From assembly GCA_016284575.1 (NCBI GenBank), contig JAEEPD010000076.1, positions 1 through 5,326 on the forward strand: a stretch of 5,326 bases of DNA, written 5' to 3'. Both the position numbers and the translations under genes were made by a program. Positions 1 to 5,131 of the stretch are shown here, piece after piece. Below the pieces are notes generated by a model, which saw only the letters and a list, made by a program, of their open reading frames with translations, made no database searches and had not been told where the DNA came from. Source of the stretch: Bacillota bacterium. GTDB taxonomy: Bacteria; Bacillota; Clostridia; Peptostreptococcales; Anaerovoracaceae. Every line of letters starts with the position of its first letter. Position 1 is the first letter of the stretch.

Positions 1-1
1 T

Positions 2-40
2 GGTAAACAAGAGGACAAATCGGGATTTGAGGAAAAATGA
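2..40 (+). CDS. 3' end of a probable upstream gene (partial)
   Basis: Reading from base 2, this frame stays open for twelve codons (GKQEDKSGFEEK) and stops at TGA 38-40, overlapping the ATG of the next gene (37-39) as ATGA. That overlap is typical of translationally coupled operon genes, and the charged tail would suit a protein C-terminus. A second frame (3-50) is also open, so the assignment rests on the ATGA overlap alone. No function can be given from twelve residues. Confidence 0.35.
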   Translation, partial: GKQEDKSGFEEK

Positions 41-729
41 AAGAATATAAAGTAAACTCCGGATACGGCTGGCACGCGTGGTTCTGGGTCGATAAAGAAG
101 AATTCGAGGGCAAGTGGAAGATCGGAAGGCTTCGATACCGCGTCGAAAAAGCCGTCGGCAGAGCCGACGACGGCAAGCTTTTTCTGATGGTTTGGACGAA
201 TCTCGACCAAAACGACTGGCACAAGTTCTCACAGGTTTTTTATGAGATCGACGAGAGCGAATATGCCGAGCTTCTCGACCGCGCGATAAAACAGGGCGAA
301 TTAACGCCGAAAGACCGGGAGCATCTGATCAAAAGAATGAAAGCGCCCTTTATCCCGCCATGGGACATCCATAAAGCCGTCGTCGTTTACCGGGACGGGC
401 GCTATACGCTCGGCCAGCAAGGCGATCTTCCGTATCTTATTGTAAACGGCGAGAGACTCACTCTGACCTGCCACCCGTATGAGCCATGCCTGTATATCAC
501 CGATAAGAGCAATGGCAAGACGGTGGTGCACAACGCCTTCGATCCGTTCGACGTCCTGGATGCTTTCAGCAGAGGCGAAACGATCACGTCGATCACGGGC
601 AGAGAATACGACGCGCGGGATTTCTGCAGAATGGTCGAATACGCCGCCGGTATGGGAGATATCGGCATTAACGATGCGGAAGTTGTATTCGGGACGAACA
701 AAAAGCGGGAAGAGACTGCAAAAAAATGA
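37..729 (+). CDS. Uncharacterised soluble protein, 230 residues
   Basis: I do not recognise this protein. It has no signal peptide, membrane segment or familiar catalytic motif, so it is probably cytoplasmic. The N-terminal part (about 1-75) is rich in Trp and aromatic residues (GYGWHAWFWVDKEEF, then LFLMVWTNLDQNDW). Residues about 75-100 look helical and charged, and a third part (about 110-220) is probably alpha/beta and ends in a Lys-rich tail. The start is supported by GAGGA at 29-33, although the spacing is short, and by the ATGA overlap with the preceding frame. Codons favour GTC, GCC, GAC and ATC, unlike the ATA/AGG-rich genes to the right. Together with the tRNA fragment downstream, this suggests cargo near the end of an integrated element. 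That it is a real gene is well supported by length and codon structure; its function is unknown. Confidence 0.75.
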   Translation: MKEYKVNSGYGWHAWFWVDKEEFEGKWKIGRLRYRVEKAVGRADDGKLFLMVWTNLDQNDWHKFSQVFYEIDESEYAELLDRAIKQGELTPKDREHLIKRMKAPFIPPWDIHKAVVVYRDGRYTLGQQGDLPYLIVNGERLTLTCHPYEPCLYITDKSNGKTVVHNAFDPFDVLDAFSRGETITSITGREYDARDFCRMVEYAAGMGDIGINDAEVVFGTNKKREETAKK

Positions 730-751
730 ATCAACGCAATAAAACGTTTGC

Positions 752-820
752 TTTGAACCCACGCACCCTCATTTGCACCCATGACCATCAATTTGCATCC
801 AAAGGCTGCTTTTCTATCCA
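752..820. repeat. Four phased 10-bp direct repeats next to the tRNA fragment
   Basis: TTTGAACCCA (752-761), TTTGCACCCA (772-781), TTTGCATCCA (792-801) and TTTCTATCCA (811-820) start 20, 20 and 19 bases apart. This is close to two helical turns, which would place the copies on one face of the DNA. The sequences between the copies are not conserved, so these look like protein-binding sites rather than a tandem duplication. Their position within about 25 bases of a tRNA 3' fragment suits arm-type binding sites of a tyrosine recombinase, but that is inference; operators for an unknown regulator are the alternative. Confidence 0.45.
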
Positions 821-843
821 TTTGTACTTTCAGTCCTTTTGTT

Positions 844-871
844 TGATCGGACATAGGGGGATCGAACCCCT
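844..871 (-). other. tRNA 3' fragment (T-arm and acceptor 3' strand); candidate att site
   Basis: On the minus strand a 5-bp T-stem (AGGGG/CCCCT, 871-867 with 859-855) closes a seven-base loop TTCGATC (866-860) that fits the tRNA consensus TTCRANY. Seven acceptor-like bases (ATGTCCG, 854-848), a discriminator A and TCA follow. The matching 5' acceptor strand (CGGACAT), D-arm and anticodon arm are absent upstream on that strand (872-950), so this is not a functional tRNA. Such fragments are typically left where an integrative element or prophage recombined into a tRNA 3' end. I could not tell which tRNA it derives from. Confidence 0.6.
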
Positions 872-916
872 ATTCTTCACTATTTCCCAAAGCTATGAAG
901 CAAATTTTTTTTCGAT

Positions 917-946
917 GTGACTGAAAACGCATTCTTCTGGTAAAAT
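917..946 (+). promoter_or_regulatory. Probable promoter of the XRE regulator gene
   Basis: An extended -10 element, TGGTAAAAT with hexamer TAAAAT at 941-946, lies 18 bases after a weak -35, GTGACT at 917-922 (four of six consensus bases). Transcription would begin near 953, leaving a leader of about 90 bases before the ATG at 1043. The call rests on the sequence match and on position. Confidence 0.55.
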
Positions 947-954
947 GAGACTGT

Positions 955-969
955 GCAACCTGAGGTTGC
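955..969. promoter_or_regulatory. Palindrome at the XRE promoter, candidate operator
   Basis: GCAACC-TGA-GGTTGC is a perfect 6-bp inverted repeat with a 3-base spacer, sitting on the predicted transcription start just after the -10 element. An AGGTTG half-site recurs at 984-989, 21 bases after the copy at 963-968. A dimeric XRE protein encoded immediately downstream is the natural candidate to bind here and repress its own gene. As RNA it would form only a short, tight hairpin with no T-run, so a terminator is unlikely. Confidence 0.45.
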
Positions 970-1042
970 GAAAAAGCAAATCCAGGTTGGTGGAAAGATG
1001 GGTGGATGGGCAGTATACTCCAGTCAAAAGGAGGACGGAAAA

Positions 1043-1573
1043 ATGAGTTTTTCAGAAAATCTGCAAATGATAAGGAAAAAGAATCAGCTGTCCCAGGAGG
1101 AACTGGCGGAGCTGCTTGGCGTAAGCAGACAGGCTGTTTCAAAGTGGGAGCTGGGAGAAGGCTACCCGGAGGTTGAGAAGCTTCTTATTCTATCGAAAAA
1201 GCTGAACGTTTCACTGGACAGCCTGATGACGGGAAGCCTGCCCGGGAGCGAGGATCAGAAATCAAACAAGCAGGGCATCATCCGTATCATATCTCCAAAC
1301 GAAGGCGTTATCATAGATACCACAAAGGTGATGCGGTCACAGGAATTCAAGGGTTTGAAAAACAGTCCCAAATATGCGCTGTTTGCTTCTGATGGGAAGG
1401 AAATGTCCTATTGGGGCGCTCAGAGCACGCTTCTGGGCTGGTATCGGAATTTGGAGGATGTAAACAGAGAGATCGAAGAGATCCAGAAGTCACTGGATGC
1501 GGGGGCTGGCTCCTATGCTTTGCAGTACAGCGTCAAGTGCAGGCAAAACATGTTCCGGACAATAGAAGAATAG
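1043..1573 (+). CDS. XRE-family HTH transcriptional regulator, 176 residues
   Basis: A DNA-binding protein with an N-terminal HTH_3/Cro-C1 type domain (about residues 6-61), whose recognition helix lies around SRQAVSKWE (28-36), followed by the usual LNVSLDSLM end of the fold. A linker (62-77) leads to a C-terminal domain (about 78-176) containing PKYALFASDG and TLLGWY stretches. I recall similar tails in small Firmicute XRE regulators, and it probably serves dimerisation or signal sensing. The ATG at 1043 is chosen because an excellent site, AGGAGG at 1029-1034, lies eight bases upstream. A GTG at 953 in the same frame would add 30 residues without homology and would begin at the predicted transcription start. 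The gene has its own promoter and terminator, so it is monocistronic. Its target is probably its own promoter palindrome; other targets cannot be told. Confidence 0.9.
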   Translation: MSFSENLQMIRKKNQLSQEELAELLGVSRQAVSKWELGEGYPEVEKLLILSKKLNVSLDSLMTGSLPGSEDQKSNKQGIIRIISPNEGVIIDTTKVMRSQEFKGLKNSPKYALFASDGKEMSYWGAQSTLLGWYRNLEDVNREIEEIQKSLDAGAGSYALQYSVKCRQNMFRTIEE

Positions 1574-1610
1574 ATGCGGGCTATCTAATAAAGTTTTTTC
1601 AAAAATGCCA

Positions 1611-1643
1611 AAATCCGAAATCCACGCAAAGGGTTTCGGATTT
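1611..1643 (+). terminator. Strong terminator of the XRE gene, probably bidirectional
   Basis: A 13-bp stem (AAATCCGAAATCC with GGGTTTCGGATTT, one T-G wobble) closes a seven-base loop ACGCAAA and is followed by CTTTATTTCTT on the plus strand. On the minus strand the hairpin is followed by TTTTGGCATTTTT, so it can also end the convergent Gate-domain gene, whose stop lies 31 bases away. Confidence 0.85.
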
Positions 1644-1674
1644 CTTTATTTCTTAAATAATGATCAGCCTTAAA

Positions 1675-2844
1675 TCAGCGCAGAAGCATCAGCAGGGCGT
1701 AAAGCCAGTGGGCTGCTACGCCTGCGCAGAGGCCGCCTATGGTATGGCTTATGAGTGCCTTGCCTGTCAGGTCCTTGCAGCCTATGCTGTTCATCATGGA
1801 TACGTGGGTGCTCAGATATCCGCTCCAGCAGGTGCACATGGCTGTGAATACCGCAATGTCTCCGGCGTGGGCGAGGCCGCTTTCCACCAGTTTTGCAGTC
1901 ATGCTGCTGGCAGCGCCTGCGGCTCCCATGGATGTTATGGTGACGCCTATGCATTCGGGACTGGAGAAGCCGAAGAGAGGCTTAAGTATGAAGCCGGCTT
2001 TGTCTGCCAGCATGGGAAGGAGACGGACGCCTTCAAAGGCGGCTCCGGTGTAGCTCCCATCGGCTGCGGGCCCGTTTGTAAGCATCATCACCACGGTGCA
2101 GATGATAAGGACGCCCGGGATGATGCCAAGACCCATGTTGACGCCATTCATGCCTCCGTCAAGGATCGCCCCAAGGAAGCGGTTTGTGATGCTGCCCTCA
2201 CGTATGGGGCGCATATTCTTGTTCCAGGCCTTCACACCCTCCGGCAGCTCCATCTGAGCATCCTTTCCGAAGACCTTCTTTGCGTAGAGCATCATCAGTC
2301 TTGTGCTGACTATGCTGCCGATCACGGCGCCCACAAGGCCGATGCCCACAGCGGCGCCGAAGCTGTCCTCTGTGAGGGCTGAGAGGCTGAGCATGAAGGT
2401 GCAGACTATCATACCCATGCCAAAGGAGGTGCCCAGGTTGGCCAGGGCGGCGTACTGGTACTTTTTGAAAAGGCTCTTGAAGTAGTTGTCCTCCGCCAGC
2501 ACCAGGATGGCGGGGTTGTCAGATAGAAATGTCATGACCACGCCTACGGAGCTCACTCCCGGAAGACCGTAAAGAGGCATCATAAGTGGATCGAGGATCT
2601 TGTTTGCCAGCGCAACCACGCCGAACTCAAGACACAGCGCCGATACGGCTCCCATAAGAACACATATGGCCATCAGGTAGAATACCGTATCCATCAGAAG
2701 CGAATATGCAGTGTTCATAAAGGTGTTCAGCGTATTGACCAGTCCCATCTGGAACGAAAAAAAGCAGAAAAACAATATGATTCCAACCAGGAACACAAAG
2801 TTTTCTGCCGAGATCTCCTTCTTTTCCAAAGCCTTATTTTCCAT
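1675..2844 (-). CDS. Nucleoside recognition / Gate-domain membrane protein, 389 residues
   Basis: A polytopic inner-membrane protein with about eight to ten hydrophobic segments. They begin around residues 15-35 and 49-80, continue through 133-185, and end with three or four between 236 and 387. The Gly/Ala/Ser-rich re-entrant-looking stretch FGFSSPECIGVTITSMGAAG (about 291-310), with TFLSDNPAIL in the first half (about 105-114), resembles the Gate/nucleoside recognition family (Pfam Gate; relatives include YjiH and SpmA/SpmB). Members are thought to transport or gate small solutes, but few have known substrates. I choose the ATG at 2842-2844 because AAAGGAG (2860-2854) lies nine bases upstream. 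The upstream ATG at 2872-2874 would give 399 residues, has no good binding site, and falls almost at the predicted transcription start. It appears to be a single-gene unit with its own promoter, sharing the terminator at 1611-1643. No substrate can be inferred from its neighbours. Confidence 0.75.
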   Translation of the reverse strand: MENKALEKKEISAENFVFLVGIILFFCFFSFQMGLVNTLNTFMNTAYSLLMDTVFYLMAICVLMGAVSALCLEFGVVALANKILDPLMMPLYGLPGVSSVGVVMTFLSDNPAILVLAEDNYFKSLFKKYQYAALANLGTSFGMGMIVCTFMLSLSALTEDSFGAAVGIGLVGAVIGSIVSTRLMMLYAKKVFGKDAQMELPEGVKAWNKNMRPIREGSITNRFLGAILDGGMNGVNMGLGIIPGVLIICTVVMMLTNGPAADGSYTGAAFEGVRLLPMLADKAGFILKPLFGFSSPECIGVTITSMGAAGAASSMTAKLVESGLAHAGDIAVFTAMCTCWSGYLSTHVSMMNSIGCKDLTGKALISHTIGGLCAGVAAHWLYALLMLLR

Positions 2845-2881
2845 ACCGGGCATCTCCTTTTCAGTATCGTTCATTAAATCC

Positions 2882-2910
2882 AGTATAACCTAAGCTTATA
2901 TCAAATACAA
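2882..2910 (-). promoter_or_regulatory. Probable promoter of the Gate-domain gene
   Basis: On the minus strand, TATACT (2887-2882, five of six -10 bases) follows TTGTAT (2910-2905, a weak -35) with a spacer of exactly 17 bases. Transcription would start near 2874, leaving a leader of about 30 bases that carries the AAAGGAG site for the start at 2844. Confidence 0.5.
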
Positions 2911-2933
2911 ACCCAAGTGATAAATAAACTGAA

Positions 2934-2959
2934 GCAGTTCTTTAAGAATTGCTTTTTTT
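2934..2959 (+). terminator. Plus-strand intrinsic terminator without an obvious upstream gene
   Basis: GCAGTTC pairs with GAATTGC (one G-T wobble) around a TTTAA loop and is followed directly by seven T residues (2953-2959) and then ATTT. It points along the plus strand, yet the DNA to its left is the promoter region of a minus-strand gene. It may be a leftover from an earlier gene order, or it may block transcription coming from the left antisense to the Gate gene. Confidence 0.6.
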
Positions 2960-2966
2960 ATTTAAG

Positions 2967-2993
2967 TTGGATTTAAGAATCCGCTGGTATATT
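2967..2993 (+). promoter_or_regulatory. Possible plus-strand promoter before the truncated ORF
   Basis: An extended -10, TGGTATATT with hexamer TATATT at 2988-2993, is preceded by TTGGAT at 2967-2972, but the 15-base spacer is short. TTTAAG occurs three times nearby (2941, 2961, 2972). If active, it would give a leader of about 35 bases ending in the binding site at 3024-3032. Confidence 0.35.
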
Positions 2994-3036
2994 TGTGCCA
3001 TCAAAAGCAGATTACTCTGAAAAAGAGGTGATATAT

Positions 3037-3084
3037 ATGCAGTACAGACATGAATGGATATATAAAAAAGCCGTCCCCGGGTAG
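3037..3084 (+). pseudogene. 15-codon ORF, probable truncated start of a VTC-type polyphosphate polymerase gene
   Basis: The ATG is preceded, at good spacing, by AGAGGTGAT (3024-3032), close to a perfect anti-16S match. The peptide is MQYRHEWIYKKAVPG and stops at TAG (3082-3084), inside the hairpin that ends the opposite operon. From memory, bacterial VTC-domain (CYTH/TTM fold) polyphosphate polymerases often begin M-x-Y/F-R-H-E-W/x-K. The first seven codons fit that pattern, and the reading then changes abruptly into terminator sequence. I infer that a deletion or insertion near 3058-3066 removed the rest of the gene and left its binding site and first codons. A genuine small peptide or a leader ORF is the alternative. 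The match is short, so confidence is moderate. Confidence 0.4.
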
Positions 3085-3094
3085 GGGCGGCTTT
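3064..3094 (-). terminator. Terminator of the HTH-glycosidase-membrane protein operon
   Basis: On the minus strand AAAGCCGCCCC pairs with GGGGACGGCTTT (one bulged base) around a TACCC loop, followed by TTTTTT and TATATA. It lies 25 bases after the stop of the 3120-4106 gene. On the plus strand the trailing sequence is only TTTGCTTTG, so it works mainly leftward. Confidence 0.85.
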
Positions 3095-3099
3095 GCTTT

Positions 3100-3118
3100 G
3101 CATGGCTTTTTGCCATGC
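3100..3118 (-). other. Perfect hairpin between the stop codon and the operon terminator
   Basis: GCATGGC and GCCATGC form a 7-bp perfect inverted repeat with a five-base loop (AAAAA on the minus strand). It begins one base after the TAA stop. It has no T-run, so it is not a terminator by itself. It may protect the mRNA 3' end or form an accessory structure ahead of the terminator. Confidence 0.5.
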
Positions 3119-3119
3119 T

Positions 3120-4106
3120 TTATTCATTTATGTGGGTATTCAGGGCTGCCAGGCGGTAGACTCCGTCGTCGTCCAGATGGAGGAAGAGGGCCAGCTCCGT
3201 GGGGACGGTGTATTCCTTGCCCTCGCGGGTTATGACATAGTCATAGCGGGTATTCACCAGCACGTAATAGTCGTTCAGGATCTGGGGCTCGGAGATATCC
3301 GCGTTCCGGACCTCCGCCTTGGAGTGCCAGTTGTACCACTGTATCTCCATGCTGGGGATGCTTGTGCGCAGGGGCGAGCTCTTGGTTATGTAGCCCGACA
3401 GGGTGTTCCAGCTCACATCCTTGCTGATGTAATTTGAGTACTTTTCCGCTATCTGGATAGCTCTTTCCTTAAGCTTTGCCGCCTGCTCGTCGTCTGCGAA
3501 ATACTGCTGAAGCCTTATGGGTTCCTTCTCGCTGCCGCTGCCCCTTTCTTCAATGCGTATGCGGGACGCGTCTTCGCTTTTGGTCTCCCAGCTTATCTGG
3601 TCCCTGCTGAACAGGCCTTCGGCTCTGCAGCTGTACAGTGAGGGGGGAGCCATATTTCCCTCCAGGCCTTTGAGCTGCTCCATGCCCGGATATATCCTTA
3701 AGGACTGGGCATCCAGGAGCTTACCCTCCGAAGTAACTACCACAGCCTCCGGTGCCTCCAGGCTGAAGCTTAGTATGCCCTCCACGCCCTTAAGCTCGTA
3801 CAGGGCAAGGGAAAGTATGCCCCGCTCCTTTATGCCAAGACGGGCCTTGCCCACAGTCTTTCCGTCGACCTTGAGGCTATAGACGCTGTCTCCGCCGGGG
3901 TCCACCACGGGGACGGAGCTGTAGTCCATGTCGAGGCCGTACTGACGGCCTACCTCCTCCGCAGTTTCCTTAAGCACCGTCTCTGCGCAGTTCTTCTGAT
4001 ACTTGTCGCAGAAATCCCAGAGCTGCTTAAGAGCCCAGCCCATGAAGGCAAGCAGAAACACCAGAAACACAATATAAAGTTTTAATGCGATCCTGTGCTT
4101 CTTCAC
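3120..4106 (-). CDS. Membrane-anchored protein of unknown function with possible NTF2-like C-terminal domain
   Basis: Residues 1-7 are basic, and 8-26 form a single hydrophobic segment (IALKLYIVFLVFLLAFMGW region) without a clear cleavage site. The rest, about 300 residues, should therefore sit outside the membrane as an anchored domain. Residues 34-205 include a probable beta-rich region (SVYSLKVDGKTVGKARLG and following) and a charged linker near 175-197. The last about 115 residues (AAKLKERAIQIAEKYSNYIS to the C-terminus) read as a helix followed by curved-sheet strands, with WYNW and DYYVLVNTRYDYVI, resembling an NTF2-like fold; this is a fold guess only. The start is GTG at 4106, with GGAG (4118-4115) eight bases upstream, overlapping the preceding stop by four bases (GTGA). 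It is therefore translationally coupled to the glycosidase gene and probably works with it, perhaps as a partner or scaffold. No catalytic motif was seen. Confidence 0.8.
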   Translation of the reverse strand: MKKHRIALKLYIVFLVFLLAFMGWALKQLWDFCDKYQKNCAETVLKETAEEVGRQYGLDMDYSSVPVVDPGGDSVYSLKVDGKTVGKARLGIKERGILSLALYELKGVEGILSFSLEAPEAVVVTSEGKLLDAQSLRIYPGMEQLKGLEGNMAPPSLYSCRAEGLFSRDQISWETKSEDASRIRIEERGSGSEKEPIRLQQYFADDEQAAKLKERAIQIAEKYSNYISKDVSWNTLSGYITKSSPLRTSIPSMEIQWYNWHSKAEVRNADISEPQILNDYYVLVNTRYDYVITREGKEYTVPTELALFLHLDDDGVYRLAALNTHINE

Positions 4107-5119
4107 TCTCTGTTCTCCACTAAAATGAAGGTGGGTATGGGGCGTTCCCCGAAGATTGATGAGGGAACTGTTATTACCTCTCCCTGATATACCATGGAGC
4201 TGCTGTTGCCGCCGTCAAGATTGGCAGCATTCACGGCTCCGTAGCTTTCCATGATGCCTATGAGGTCCAGATAGGTGGCCCCCATGCTGCTGGGCTGTCT
4301 GCCGTCTATAACAAGGAGCAGCATAGCTCCGTCAGCCCTCTGGCCTATGGCACTTCTGGGGTTCAGGCCTCCGCCCTTGCCCACGTCCACGGCCTCGCCG
4401 TTAACTATGAGTGCAGGCCCCCAGGCAACCGCGTCTCTTACGCCGCGCTTTATAGCCTCGTTTCCTGTCATGTTTCCTATCACTAGGCGGTTGTCGTTAT
4501 CGATGCCTATGAGTTTGTGATAGGCTCCCTTGGAGCCGTTTCTCCACTCGCCTTTGGACATGACTATGCCAAGGGGAATATCACCGTTGCCCAGGCCTCC
4601 CTTGTCGTAGAAGCCTCCGCCGTTGATGCCTCCTATGGCTCCCTCGGCCTCGACTATCTGGGAGAGGGTCATGCCGCTGCCGGTATCGTATTTGGGAAGG
4701 GTCCCCACATAGACTCTGGAGGGGTCCTCGACTATCATCATCTTGCCGCTGTAGGTGGGGCCCTGGACATCCTCCACGGTGATGCCGTTTCTTTCGACAG
4801 TATCGTCTATTACCACCAGATCCGGGTCTGATTCCAGCTCATCGTCCTTGCCGCTGGCATCCTCAAGTATTTTAGCCACAGTTTCTTCGGCCAGGAAGAG
4901 TCTTGCAAGGGGCTTTGCCGCCGAGGTCTGCTGCACGGTTATGACGAACATGTCCCTGATCTCCTCGGAGGGCCCCCTTTCGATGATCCACACCGCAGCC
5001 ACAGTAAAGCTGAGCAACGCAAAAATCAGGGTCAGGAGCAAAACTCCCAGACCCTTGAAAAATCCGCCCTTGCGGCTTCTTGTTTTCTGCTTGTATCTCT
5101 GGCTTCTTGTTCTTCTCAA
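4103..5119 (-). CDS. Membrane-anchored phosphodiester glycosidase family protein (NAGPA domain)
   Basis: The protein has a very basic N-terminus (1-18), one transmembrane segment (about 21-46), a linker with a coiled or helical stretch (50-95), and a NAGPA-type domain (PF09992) from about 105 to the end. Family hallmarks visible are GGINGGGFYD (163-172), AVAWGPALIVNGEAV (230-244), NPRSAIG (253-259), the IDGRQ strand end (271-275) and LDGGNSSSM (301-309), which matches the conserved LDGGGSSTM block with one Gly replaced by Asn. The human relative removes GlcNAc from GlcNAc-phosphomannose; bacterial members are linked to exopolysaccharide or wall glycan phosphodiesters, mostly without proven substrates. 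The domain should act outside the membrane. The start is TTG (5117-5119): no ATG or GTG occurs near it in frame, and the in-frame stop lies only four codons upstream. No well-spaced binding site is visible; AAGGA (5140-5136) is 16 bases away, so coupling to the HTH gene, which ends 12 bases upstream, is likely. Confidence 0.88.
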   Translation of the reverse strand: MRRTRSQRYKQKTRSRKGGFFKGLGVLLLTLIFALLSFTVAAVWIIERGPSEEIRDMFVITVQQTSAAKPLARLFLAEETVAKILEDASGKDDELESDPDLVVIDDTVERNGITVEDVQGPTYSGKMMIVEDPSRVYVGTLPKYDTGSGMTLSQIVEAEGAIGGINGGGFYDKGGLGNGDIPLGIVMSKGEWRNGSKGAYHKLIGIDNDNRLVIGNMTGNEAIKRGVRDAVAWGPALIVNGEAVDVGKGGGLNPRSAIGQRADGAMLLLVIDGRQPSSMGATYLDLIGIMESYGAVNAANLDGGNSSSMVYQGEVITVPSSIFGERPIPTFILVENRE

Positions 5120-5131
5120 TTTATAATACTG

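Larger units (their letters stand above)
730..1042. other. Non-coding interval, possible element boundary
   Basis: This stretch of about 310 bases holds no convincing gene. From left to right it contains a set of phased 10-bp repeats (752-820), a tRNA 3' fragment on the minus strand (844-871), a short A/T run (903-912), and the promoter, palindrome and leader of the XRE gene. No terminator with a clear T-run follows the 37-729 gene; the only strong hairpin nearby is the T-arm itself. A 64-codon frame at 726-920 crosses the tRNA fragment and is not credible as a gene. Confidence 0.6.

Noticed and set aside
301..854. Two minus-strand frames of about 150 codons opposite and beyond the 37-729 gene
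   Set aside because: They overlap each other and the better-supported plus-strand gene, and have no recognisable domain or binding site.
726..920. Plus-strand frame of 64 codons containing GHRGIEPL
   Set aside because: It has no ribosome binding site, and the RGIEP stretch is the familiar translation of an antisense tRNA T-arm, so it is an artefact of the tRNA fragment.
844..950. Complete tRNA gene on the minus strand
   Set aside because: The T-arm is perfect, but no CGGACAT 5' acceptor strand, D-arm or anticodon arm could be found in the upstream bases.
953..1042. Longer XRE protein starting at GTG 953
   Set aside because: The start coincides with the predicted transcription start, it lacks a binding site, and the 30 extra residues precede a normal HTH N-terminus; AGGAGG at 1029-1034 marks ATG 1043.
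1660..2382. 240-codon plus-strand frame rich in His, Cys and Ala
   Set aside because: It lies opposite the Gate-domain gene, has skewed composition (His/Cys/Gly/Ala) and no good start site; it is a shadow of the transmembrane coding strand.
3093..5126. Plus-strand frames of 80-123 codons across the operon
   Set aside because: All are antisense to genes with clear domains (NAGPA, membrane anchor) and show Ser/Pro/Arg-rich shadow composition.
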